DNA from: Clostridiales bacterium
GTDB lineage: Bacteria > Bacillota > Clostridia > Lachnospirales > WRAX01
Length of the DNA: 19,024 nucleotides
Reading direction: 5' to 3'
Assembly: GCA_031277155.1 (NCBI GenBank)
Contig: JAITMW010000013.1
Coordinates: 1-19,024, forward strand
Shown: one piece after another, positions 7,302-13,964 of the stretch
Layout: each line of letters starts with the position of its first letter
Position numbering within the stretch: the stretch's first letter is position 1
Program-made: the position numbers and the translations under genes
The notes under the pieces: model-generated
Database searches by the model: none
What the model was told of the DNA's origin: nothing
The model's input: the letters and a program-made list of their open reading frames with translations, nothing else

Positions 7302-7847
7302 TCATTCAACATTTACATTTATCCAATATCGTTCCATGATTGACCCATCTGATTTATCAAGCAATGTACTTTCAAAAACACCACCGTTAGCAATAATTAT
7401 TTTCCGACTGGCGATATTTTCTGAAACGCAAGTGACCAAAACTTTATCGAAGCCTAACTCGCGGTATCTGTAAAGAGCCATGGCAAGCATTTTGCTCCCA
7501 TATCCTTTTCCGCGCTCTGATGGGCGCACAGAAAAACCGATGTGCCCGCCGATTGTTGAAAAATAGTTATCAAGACGGCGGCGGCAATTAATCATGCCAA
7601 GAATCCGTTTGCCTTGAACAAATAAGTACGCATCGGACTCGACAAAAGTGTTATCCGGCAAAGTTTCTGATTTTTCAAGCAATTTGCAATGCTCAATCCA
7701 ACAAGCCGGATTTTCAAAATTATGCAGCCCGGCCGAACCATATATAAAATCTTCTTTTGATGATACATCTCTCAGCGATTCTTCTCTGTAGTCGCGTATT
7801 TCTTCCAAATATTGAACATTTGGCCGTATTAGTTGAAAATTATTCAT
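7302..7847 (-). CDS. GNAT-family N-acetyltransferase (COG3981-like)
   Basis: A 181-aa protein. G-G-H-I-G-F-S-V-R-P-S-E-R-G-K-G-Y-G (about 110-127) contains the acetyl-CoA pyrophosphate-binding R-G-K-G-Y-G loop. C-V-S-E-N-I-A-S-R-K-I-I-I-A-N-G-G (about 149-165) is motif B. G-M-I-N-C-R-R-R-L-D-N-Y (92-103) is typical of a GNAT group annotated only as predicted acetyltransferase. The substrate is unknown. The open frame runs on to 8027, but that extension lies in a fold-back repeat. I chose the ATG at 7847: AGGTGC lies just upstream and the protein then begins as family members do (MNNFQLIRPN). It sits between the S41 lipoprotein and pbpA genes and may be a passenger in that operon. Confidence 0.85.
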   Translation of the reverse strand: MNNFQLIRPNVQYLEEIRDYREESLRDVSSKEDFIYGSAGLHNFENPACWIEHCKLLEKSETLPDNTFVESDAYLFVQGKRILGMINCRRRLDNYFSTIGGHIGFSVRPSERGKGYGSKMLAMALYRYRELGFDKVLVTCVSENIASRKIIIANGGVFESTLLDKSDGSIMERYWINVNVE

Positions 7848-7880
7848 GGTAGCACCTGCCGAAACCATTGCTCCACCAAC

Positions 7881-8014
7881 TAAACTTTGCCAAGTATTTG
7901 CGGTCTTTTTGTACGATTGCTTCGTCAGCTCCTTCTTGCGTGCCTTATGGCACGCGGCGGCGTCGCTTCCTTGCACTCGCACAAAAATCCTCGCAAATCT
8001 TTTGGCAATGTTTA
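7881..8014 (-). repeat. long imperfect fold-back element upstream of the acetyltransferase gene
   Basis: The two halves pair in register: 7881-7885/8010-8014 (5 bp), 7887-7893/8002-8008 (7), 7896-7902/7992-7998 (7), 7906-7912/7981-7987 (7), 7914-7916/7977-7979 (3) and 7918-7920/7973-7975 (3). Internal loops are small. A separate apical hairpin GCGTGCC-TTAT-GGCACGC lies at 7938-7955. Together this is 39 base pairs. The element fills nearly all of the gap between the lipoprotein and acetyltransferase genes. No transposase or clear target duplication is visible. It could be a miniature inverted-repeat element or a structured operon RNA. Confidence 0.75.
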
Positions 8015-8052
8015 ATTGTCGGAACAATATAAATTTTCCAAAGCAATCATCA

Positions 8053-9600
8053 CTACGGTGAAATTAGTGCCAGCGCGGCGGCCAGCGCATCGCCGCTGAC
8101 CCAAATATCAGGCGCAATGCCCACGCCTTCCGCAAAGTGTCCGTCGGGCCACAGCATCAAGGCCCTGCCAAGGCCGAAAGGCATACCTGTGTTGGGCAAA
8201 TTTACGGGCGAATATGTGGCATCAAAGGCCAGCACACCGCCTGTGGCGGTGCCGATTATCAGCGTATTTTCAATATTAAATGCCCTGTCCACAATATCTT
8301 CCGCCGCCGAGCCCGTCCCCCTGTTTGTCAGCAAAATCAGCAATTGCTCCCGTGGAACAATTCTGCGCGGGGCGGTGTTAAATATCGTGTAATTTTCGCC
8401 AAAAGGCCCGACATCCGCATATGTCCGCCAGCTGTTGGGCGGATTTTGATGGCTGTTATTCGGGTTAAAATCAAAATCCGCGCTGCTATATGGCCTGGCG
8501 CTTAGCCAAACATAATTCGACGGCACAATTTCATCCGTCAGCACATGCAGCCAGCGCACAGGCAAAAGCCCGTTGCCGCCTGTGTTGTCACGAATGTCAA
8601 CAATCACCACCGGTTCGTCGCGCAATTGCCGGGCATAGGCCATAAAAGGCTCGGCATGGGCAATGCCCGCGGCGTTTTCGTGGCCGTCAAAGCCCATGGC
8701 CATCACAGTAAGCACAGGCACGCCGTCAATATGCTGTAAAGTCGGCAGCTCAAGCTGCTTACGCCGCGGCGCACCTTCATTTATGAATATGCGGTTTTCG
8801 CGCCGCCCGTCCTCATACATAAAATAGGCGCGCGCCGCAATCATAGACGAATCCAGCAGAAACACGGGGCGATAAAACAGCTCGCCGTCGCCATTTGCGT
8901 GCAGGCGCATGGCTTCGCCTATGTCATGCCCCTCAATCTCCAGCAAATATAGGTCTGTGGCCCGATTTCTAAAGCCATTTTCGGTCTTGTCATAATATAT
9001 GCCGCGGCGGTGGAAATAGCTGAGATTAAGGCCCATGCGCAGGTCCCCAATCCAAAAATGATTGTCAATAACCACTTGATTGAGATGGCTGTGCAAAATC
9101 CGCGCAAAGCTGTCAGCAGTTATCATTTCTTCGCCCAGCAGGAAAAATTCTGTGGTGATATCGCCCAACATGGCCGAAAATACATCATCGCCGCCAAAAT
9201 ATACATAGCCTCCATACACATGGCGCAGGGCGTTAAACAGCACCCAGGCATCCCGGGCGGCATATTCTACGGGAAAATATTCCGGCAGATTCTCCGTGCC
9301 GCCCCAATCTCTCCAAAATCTCTGGGGCATACGGCGCACCGGCGTGCGCACCTGCGTCATGTCCAAAAACGCGGTATAATCGGGCTTTTCAATCTCCGTA
9401 CGACGATTGGCAGCCACATCCATAATATGCTGCCAATCCAGGGTCAAAATTTCGGCCCTTATTTCTTCGGCTTTTTCAACTTCTTCGATTTCTTCGATTT
9501 CTTCCAAAGGCTCCTCGGGCTGATAATGTTCATAGCCATCACAGGCCGAAAGGGCAAAAAGGGCGGATAGAATCATCAGCAATATTTTCCATTTTTTCAT
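8053..9600 (-). CDS. S41 (C-terminal-processing/tail-specific) peptidase-like lipoprotein
   Basis: A 515-aa protein. A lipoprotein signal ends in L-S-A-C20, followed by an acidic EEIEEIEEVEKAEE linker (33-46), so it should sit on the outer face of the membrane. The C-terminal half is S41-like: V-V-I-V-D-I-R-D-N-T-G-G-N-G (331-344), L-L-T-N-R-G-T-G-S431-A-A-E (423-434; Ser431 is the candidate nucleophile), G-T-A-T-G-G (450-455) and G-V-G-I-A-P-D-I-W-V. No PDZ domain is obvious and the usual catalytic Lys is not clear to me, so protease activity is likely but unproven. The ATG overlaps the upstream rodA stop as ATGA, with GGAGG in place, so its product is made in step with a cell-wall polymerase. 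Confidence 0.75.
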   Translation of the reverse strand: MKKWKILLMILSALFALSACDGYEHYQPEEPLEEIEEIEEVEKAEEIRAEILTLDWQHIMDVAANRRTEIEKPDYTAFLDMTQVRTPVRRMPQRFWRDWGGTENLPEYFPVEYAARDAWVLFNALRHVYGGYVYFGGDDVFSAMLGDITTEFFLLGEEMITADSFARILHSHLNQVVIDNHFWIGDLRMGLNLSYFHRRGIYYDKTENGFRNRATDLYLLEIEGHDIGEAMRLHANGDGELFYRPVFLLDSSMIAARAYFMYEDGRRENRIFINEGAPRRKQLELPTLQHIDGVPVLTVMAMGFDGHENAAGIAHAEPFMAYARQLRDEPVVIVDIRDNTGGNGLLPVRWLHVLTDEIVPSNYVWLSARPYSSADFDFNPNNSHQNPPNSWRTYADVGPFGENYTIFNTAPRRIVPREQLLILLTNRGTGSAAEDIVDRAFNIENTLIIGTATGGVLAFDATYSPVNLPNTGMPFGLGRALMLWPDGHFAEGVGIAPDIWVSGDALAAALALISP

Positions 9601-10955
9601 GATTCCTCCTCGCGCAACTGCCCGTTAAGCCAATTTAGCACACCAATCATGATGGTGCTTATAAATACGGAACTGCCGCCATAGCTGACAAAGGGCAGGG
9701 TGATGCCCGTCATGGGGATTAGCCTGATGTTGCCGCCGATGGACACAAAGGCTTGAAAGGCCAAAAACACCGTGAAGCCCAGCGTCATCAGGGCGTAAAG
9801 CGGGCGCTTTGCCCGGCGGGCCATGTCCGTGCCGCGCAAAAGTATAAGGGCATACAGGCCGATGAACAGCAGGCCGAATATCCAGCCAAACTCCTCGGAG
9901 ATGGCGGAAAAGATGATGTCCCGCTCCACCACAGGTATGCGGCCCGCCATGCCGCGGCCAAGGCCCGCGCCAAAAGGTCCCCAGGTTGCGATGGCAAACA
10001 GGGATTGCGTCAGCTGAAAGCCCTCGTTTGCCACAAGGGGCCAGGGATTGCTCCATGCCGCCACGCGTATGCGCAAATGGGGGAAAAGCTGATAGGCCAC
10101 AACGGATGCTGCCGCCATAACGGCAAATCCGCCTGCAAACAGGGCTTTGCTGCCCGTTGCGGTGTAAAAAATTATCATAAAGACGGTGAAAAACAACAGC
10201 GCGCTGCCCAAATCTCGTTGCAATACCAAAATGCCCACAATGGCGGCGCTGGCGGCGCCGGTAAAGGCCAGCTTCATAAAGCCGGGCTTGACGCGAAAGG
10301 CGCAGGCCAGATATATCACAAAAAGGGGCTTTGCCACCTCGGACGGCTGGAAGGATATGCCAAAAATGGACACCCAGCGGGCCGCGCCAAATTCGTCCAC
10401 GGCTATGAGGGGGATGCCGATTAGGCCGCCCAATATGTCGGCGATAAACACAATGCCTATAAGGCCCGCGCACGCAATTAAAAACAGCTTTTCCAGCTTT
10501 TCAAATTGGCTGAAAACGCGAAATATCAGCGGGACAAACAGCGACGCGCCAAAACCCAGCACAGCAAAGATAAACTGCGCGGCGGCCAGCGCGGGGTTTA
10601 GCCTGTATATGGCCACAAAGCCCAGCCCAAGCAGGAAAAACATCGTGTGCGTCATAACGGGGCAGGGCCGCCGAAAGATTTTTCTTGCAAGCAGCGGGCC
10701 GGCCATGACAAACAACAGCACAAAACCGCCGAAAAGCAGGGTTTGCAAGTGGACGCTAAGCAAATTTTCATCGAAGGCCAGGATGGGAAAGGCGAAAACG
10801 CAAAAGAGGATGGTGACAATCCAAAGGCCGCGGGGCCGCGGGCTTGCCGCGGGGCCGCTGCCCTCTTTGAAAATAAACCGCCCCGCCTGTAGCAAGAAAT
10901 AGGCTATCAAAAACACGAAATAATATCTGCTTAAAACCGATAAAAAGTCAAGGAT
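9597..10955 (-). CDS. rodA: FtsW/RodA-family (SEDS) glycosyltransferase, pbpA-linked copy; probable ATC start
   Basis: A polytopic membrane protein with the SEDS motifs. Counted from the GTG at 10916, F-Q-P-S-E-V-A-K is at 189-196, L-Q-R-D-L-G-S-A at 232-239, and I-P-V-V-E-R-D-I-I-F-S-A-I-S-E-E-F-G at 327-344 carries the catalytic-position Asp333. It also has P-F-V-S-Y-G-G-S-S near the C-terminus. It resembles the clostridial/actinobacterial FtsW/RodA type that partners with PbpA. The first standard start (GTG 10916) has no ribosome binding site and would cut into the first hydrophobic segment. GAGGTG at 10967-10962 lies 6 nt before an in-frame ATC at 10955. The codons from there give I/M-L-D-F-L-S-V-L-S-R-Y-Y-F, a plausible family N-terminus, so I extend the gene to ATC (452 aa). 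Confidence 0.85.
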   Translation of the reverse strand: MLDFLSVLSRYYFVFLIAYFLLQAGRFIFKEGSGPAASPRPRGLWIVTILFCVFAFPILAFDENLLSVHLQTLLFGGFVLLFVMAGPLLARKIFRRPCPVMTHTMFFLLGLGFVAIYRLNPALAAAQFIFAVLGFGASLFVPLIFRVFSQFEKLEKLFLIACAGLIGIVFIADILGGLIGIPLIAVDEFGAARWVSIFGISFQPSEVAKPLFVIYLACAFRVKPGFMKLAFTGAASAAIVGILVLQRDLGSALLFFTVFMIIFYTATGSKALFAGGFAVMAAASVVAYQLFPHLRIRVAAWSNPWPLVANEGFQLTQSLFAIATWGPFGAGLGRGMAGRIPVVERDIIFSAISEEFGWIFGLLFIGLYALILLRGTDMARRAKRPLYALMTLGFTVFLAFQAFVSIGGNIRLIPMTGITLPFVSYGGSSVFISTIMIGVLNWLNGQLREEES

Positions 10956-10961
10956 AAATCA

Positions 10962-10967
10962 CACCTC
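10962..10967 (-). promoter_or_regulatory. ribosome binding site deciding the rodA start
   Basis: GAGGTG overlaps the zapA stop codon (TGA at 10968-10966). It is spaced 6 nt from ATC at 10955-10953. An in-frame TGA at 10961-10959 excludes any start further upstream. The only in-frame standard start downstream is GTG at 10916, 46 nt away. Confidence 0.6.
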
Positions 10968-11292
10968 ATTCTTCTGCTTCTGTTTCCGCGGCCTTTTTCT
11001 TGCTTGTGGCGCTTTTAAATTTTGCCTTAATCTCCAGCTTTTTTTCCGCTTCCGCCAGCTTTATTGTCAATTCTTCAACTTCCTGCCGCTTTGCCAACAC
11101 CTCGTCCGACATAAAGACGCAGGCATACAGCGCCTTTGTCAGATAATTCATCGGAAAGGTGGTGCTTACATTGTCAAATTTTTCTATAGTTGACAATATA
11201 TACTTGTAAAGCTCTTCCACATAGGCATCGTCCTTTTCGCTTACAATGCGTATGTTTTCATTAAACAGCTTTAAATTATATCTTTTGCTCAT
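10966..11292 (-). CDS. zapA: cell division protein ZapA
   Basis: A 108-aa protein. The N-terminal ZapA core reads S-K-R-Y-N-L-K-L-F-N-E-N-I-R-I-V-S-E-K-D-D-A-Y-V-E-E-L-Y-K-Y-I (start to about 32). A long C-terminal coiled coil (about 65-92: Q-E-V-E-E-L-T-I-K-L-A-E-A-E-K-K-L) ends in a Lys/Glu-rich tail. ZapA tetramers bundle FtsZ filaments at midcell. A GGGGG tract precedes the ATG by 6 nt. It is the first gene of the rodA-lipoprotein-pbpA transcript and has its own strong promoter. Confidence 0.9.
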   Translation of the reverse strand: MSKRYNLKLFNENIRIVSEKDDAYVEELYKYILSTIEKFDNVSTTFPMNYLTKALYACVFMSDEVLAKRQEVEELTIKLAEAEKKLEIKAKFKSATSKKKAAETEAEE

Positions 11293-11325
11293 AATTTTCC
11301 CCCGCGCCCATTTTCAGTGACTATT

Positions 11326-11355
11326 ATTATATCACTTTTCCGCACAATTTTCCAA
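11326..11355 (-). promoter_or_regulatory. extended -10 sigma-A promoter for the zapA operon
   Basis: On the minus strand TTGGAA (11355-11350), an 18-bp spacer, then TGA-TATAAT with the perfect -10 at 11331-11326 and an upstream TGn extension. The start would fall near 11319, giving about 27 nt of leader before zapA. Confidence 0.7.
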
Positions 11356-11392
11356 CAATTTTTTGTTTTTTGTCGAAATTTTGTTTGGGCAC

Positions 11393-11421
11393 TTGAAATG
11401 CTTGTTCATAAATTGTATAAT
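11393..11421 (+). promoter_or_regulatory. sigma-A promoter for the secreted-protein gene
   Basis: TTGAAA (11393-11398), a 17-bp spacer and a perfect TATAAT (11416-11421). Transcription would begin near 11428 and give a leader of about 190 nt. It is divergent from the zapA promoter; their -35 boxes are about 40 bp apart. Confidence 0.75.
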
Positions 11422-11441
11422 GGAAATCAGGAAAAGATACA

Positions 11442-11608
11442 TATAGCTAGTCCGATTTAAAATCGTCCGAAGCAAGATGAAACAACGAACGCTTCAACGG
11501 TGTTTCCCTGTGCTTTCGCTTTGCGAAAGTGACCGAAGGTCAGTTTGCCGCAGGCAAACCACAAAGGCAGCCTGAGGGCGACTTTTAAACGGAATAGCGA
11601 TACAGGGA
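11442..11608 (+). ncRNA. highly structured 5' leader, candidate cis-regulatory RNA
   Basis: A long closing helix pairs 11442-11468 with 11576-11602: 3 + 4 + 4 + 7 + 6 base pairs, including one G-U, separated by small mismatches or single-base bulges. Inside are GAAGC/GCTTC (11469-11473/11491-11495) and TGTG/CACA (11509-11512/11560-11563). The latter directly encloses three abutting hairpins: 11513-11529 (7 bp, loop TTT), 11530-11542 (5 bp, loop GAA) and 11543-11559 (7 bp, loop GCA). That makes a four-way junction with no unpaired bases. The Shine-Dalgarno follows immediately at 11604-11611. I could not match it to a riboswitch class I know. It could instead be a dispersed palindromic repeat that landed in the leader. 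Confidence 0.7.
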
Positions 11609-11611
11609 GGT
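11604..11611 (+). promoter_or_regulatory. ribosome binding site of the secreted-protein gene, maskable by the leader
   Basis: AGGGAGGT lies 8 nt before the ATG at 11620. ACAGGGA (11602-11608) is fully complementary to TCCCTGT (11505-11511) in the leader, with two further G-U pairs possible through 11610. That pairing would hide the site and break the TGTG/CACA junction stem. Confidence 0.55.
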
Positions 11612-11619
11612 AGATATTT

Positions 11620-13878
11620 ATGAAGAAATTGCGCGGATATACCCTATCCTTTGTGGCAGCCATGATTTTTGGCCTTTTTGCGGCATCGGCGGCCACATCT
11701 ACAGAAGTGCAGGCAAGCAATTTGCCCGCACCGCATATCCGGTTGTTTGGTGATAGTGTGTTAAATTGGGAAGTTGCCGACGCCCCCGCAGGTGCAATCA
11801 TTGTCATCTATGCAGACGGCGGCTCTATTTTTGCGAGCACCGAAATGTCCAGCGGCATGACTTTGCCGGGGTGGAATATTCCCGGCGAGGGGCCTCGGGC
11901 TTTAAACGCAAGAATCATCACATTGGATGGTCAAATTGGGCCTTTAAGCGACACAGTGCATTGGGCATGGACGGTAAATGCGGAACAGTTGACATTGCCG
12001 ACTAATCTTAGGGTGGATGGAGACGGCATACTTAGATGGAACGCCGTCAGCAACGCAGCTTTATATACTTTCGGCGCGTCTTGGGGCGTCAACTTTGAAG
12101 GATGGTACGGCGCCGTCACCACAGACAATTTTATCGACCTTTCTTTTTTAAGCTATTCCGAAAACTTATCACCGGGGCAAGCTGTTATGCTTAGCGTGTT
12201 CGCTTCGGCACCCGACTTTATGGATTCTGCAGCAAACATCATCTTTTGGACAATGCCGGAAACACCGCCGCCGGGCGGGCAATTGCAAATACCCGGCAAT
12301 TTGCGCGTGGATGGGGGCAGTGTATTGATGTGGAATCCTGTCGCCCGCGCAACGACATATGACATCTTCGTAAACGGGGTTTTTGAGCAAAGGACGACGC
12401 AGAATTTTTGGTATTTTGGCGTTAATCCTTGGTGGGCGCTGCCGGGGCAGTCTGTGCATCTTTCCGTAATAGCCAGGGCCGACGATTTTGCCGATTCCCC
12501 CGCGAATGTAATCTCTTGGACAAGGCCAAGCGGCCCCCTTCCGCCTACGGATAGTATGCGCCATGTGCATGTTGAGGATTCTTGGGCATTGGCCGGCGCC
12601 ACAGGCGGCGGCCCACATCATCCGGGCAGCTTGGTTACAATACACGCGGGCCACAGGCCGGGCTTTGATTTTTTGGGGTGGTTTGTGCATCATCCGCAGC
12701 ATCCCGCCCTTGTTTTGGCACAGCCCCACAGCTCCACCACAACCTTCATCATGCCAAACAGCAATGTGCATGTGCGGGCCTTTTGGTGGCGGCATGGCGA
12801 CCCCATGCCCGGCTTCCCTTGGTGGCCGTGGCCGGAGACTGTTAGGACACCTGGCATAAATTGGCAAGTCAGAAATATAGGCGGCGTTTCGTTTAATTAC
12901 GCCGCAGGCGATTTCCCCGAAACCCTGGCGGTGGGCAGAGGCAGCACCGTCAACTTCCGTCTGCGTGTGGACAGGCATTTGGCGCCTCGCACCGCGGATT
13001 TTGTGGGGCAGTGGCTGCGCAACGGCGCGGCCCATGGCGCAACCTTTCCAATTGCGCTGTCCCACGCGGGATTTGCCGATGTTGACCTTCGCATACCTTC
13101 CGTAACCGCCGCCGCGGCAGGGGATTATTCCCTGCGTGTCGCAACCGTTGTAAACGGCATCACAACCCATGTGGACACCAGCGGCGCAGCGGCGCTGTCT
13201 GTTGTGGGAGAGGCAGAGGGAGCCGATATATGGCCCGGACTGCCGGAGCTTCCGCCGCTGCCCGCTGTAAATCCCATGCCCACACCCAGGCCAAATTTGG
13301 CTTTTGCGCCCCCGGGCGCAGCAACTGTAACAGGCAGAGCCGCCCTGCCGGCGGCACCCGCCCATAATCACGATATGGTCACGCACAGCCCGGACGGCGT
13401 CAGCGCGGTTTTGCAAATTATGCCCGGCACAAGCGAAGTGCGGCTGTATGGCAGGACGCTGGACGCCCTGATTGACAGCAACACCACCCTTTTTGTGGCG
13501 GGCGGCCTGGTATGGACCGTGATGCCGCCTGATTTTTTGGCACATCTGCGCTATCTGGGCGGCAACTTCATAGGCCCAAGCGGCGGCACCTTCAATATCG
13601 GCATAAACGAGACCCGGGGCGGCGCAACGCTGGTTACGGCGCAAATAGACATCACAACAACAATAAACGGCCAAACACGCCCCCTGACAGATTTTGGCGT
13701 GCCATATTCGCTGGCTGTAGAGCTTTGGGATTTTGGCATGGCCGGCGTAAACCCAAACCACATCACCGTTTTGCACGAAAACAGCAGGCTGCCCGGTCAC
13801 TTAAACACACAAACCGGCGTGCTTAGCTTTAGCACCACGGCCACAGGCAGCTTTGATGTGAATTATATCATCAATTGA
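11620..13878 (+). CDS. secreted multidomain surface protein with fibronectin-like repeats and InlB-type repeat
   Basis: A 752-aa protein with an N-terminal signal peptide (basic MKKLR, hydrophobic 9-25, probable cleavage near V-Q-A-S at 30-33). Three related beta modules follow. Their opening strands read L-P-A-P-H-I-R-L-F-G-D-S-V-L-N-W (35-50), L-P-T-N-L-R-V-D-G-D-G-I-L-R-W (126-140) and I-P-G-N-L-R-V-D-G-G-S-V-L-M-W (224-238). Residues about 322-390 resemble a bacterial InlB B-repeat (G-F-D-F-L-G-W-F ... T-T-F-I-M-P-N-S-N-V-H-V-R-A-F-W). Then come an Ig-like region (about 415-530), a Pro-rich linker (539-568) and a beta-rich C-terminal domain. No LPXTG, SLH domain or C-terminal membrane helix is present, so it is probably secreted or held non-covalently. 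A role in adhesion or matrix is a guess. It is the only plus-strand gene and is preceded by a structured leader. Confidence 0.85.
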   Translation: MKKLRGYTLSFVAAMIFGLFAASAATSTEVQASNLPAPHIRLFGDSVLNWEVADAPAGAIIVIYADGGSIFASTEMSSGMTLPGWNIPGEGPRALNARIITLDGQIGPLSDTVHWAWTVNAEQLTLPTNLRVDGDGILRWNAVSNAALYTFGASWGVNFEGWYGAVTTDNFIDLSFLSYSENLSPGQAVMLSVFASAPDFMDSAANIIFWTMPETPPPGGQLQIPGNLRVDGGSVLMWNPVARATTYDIFVNGVFEQRTTQNFWYFGVNPWWALPGQSVHLSVIARADDFADSPANVISWTRPSGPLPPTDSMRHVHVEDSWALAGATGGGPHHPGSLVTIHAGHRPGFDFLGWFVHHPQHPALVLAQPHSSTTTFIMPNSNVHVRAFWWRHGDPMPGFPWWPWPETVRTPGINWQVRNIGGVSFNYAAGDFPETLAVGRGSTVNFRLRVDRHLAPRTADFVGQWLRNGAAHGATFPIALSHAGFADVDLRIPSVTAAAAGDYSLRVATVVNGITTHVDTSGAAALSVVGEAEGADIWPGLPELPPLPAVNPMPTPRPNLAFAPPGAATVTGRAALPAAPAHNHDMVTHSPDGVSAVLQIMPGTSEVRLYGRTLDALIDSNTTLFVAGGLVWTVMPPDFLAHLRYLGGNFIGPSGGTFNIGINETRGGATLVTAQIDITTTINGQTRPLTDFGVPYSLAVELWDFGMAGVNPNHITVLHENSRLPGHLNTQTGVLSFSTTATGSFDVNYIIN

Positions 13879-13928
13879 CGGAAAGGGCGGGATTTTTCGG
13901 TGAAAACAATGTTTATGGGTTTTGCCGT

Positions 13929-13955
13929 GCCGCCGGGGGTCTTTGGCCTGGCGGC
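13929..13955. repeat. GC-rich inverted repeat after the secreted-protein gene
   Basis: GCCGCC (13929-13934) and GGCGGC (13950-13955) form a 6-bp stem about 50 nt past the stop codon. No U-run follows. With the next palindrome it may still slow or end convergent transcription. Confidence 0.35.
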
Positions 13956-13964
13956 GGACTGAAC

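Noticed and set aside
7881..8014. Insertion sequence
   Set aside because: No transposase frame and no convincing target-site duplication; only the fold-back structure can be supported.
7848..8027. N-terminal extension of the acetyltransferase frame
   Set aside because: It lies in the fold-back element; the ATG at 7847 has its own ribosome binding site and gives the normal family start.
9753..10424. Plus-strand open frame of 223 codons opposite rodA/ftsW
   Set aside because: Lys/Gly/His-rich shadow of hydrophobic membrane codons; no family resemblance.
11530..11580. c-di-GMP-I riboswitch (GGCAAACC and CAAAGGC-like words are present)
   Set aside because: The tetraloop receptor, GACGCAAAGC core and three-way junction order do not fit; here three hairpins abut in a four-way junction.
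12169..13800. Long open frame (543 codons) on the minus strand opposite the secreted protein
   Set aside because: Composition is low-quality (Cys/His/Arg-rich), with no motif, no ribosome binding site and full overlap with a clearly structured protein on the plus strand. It is a GC-driven shadow frame.
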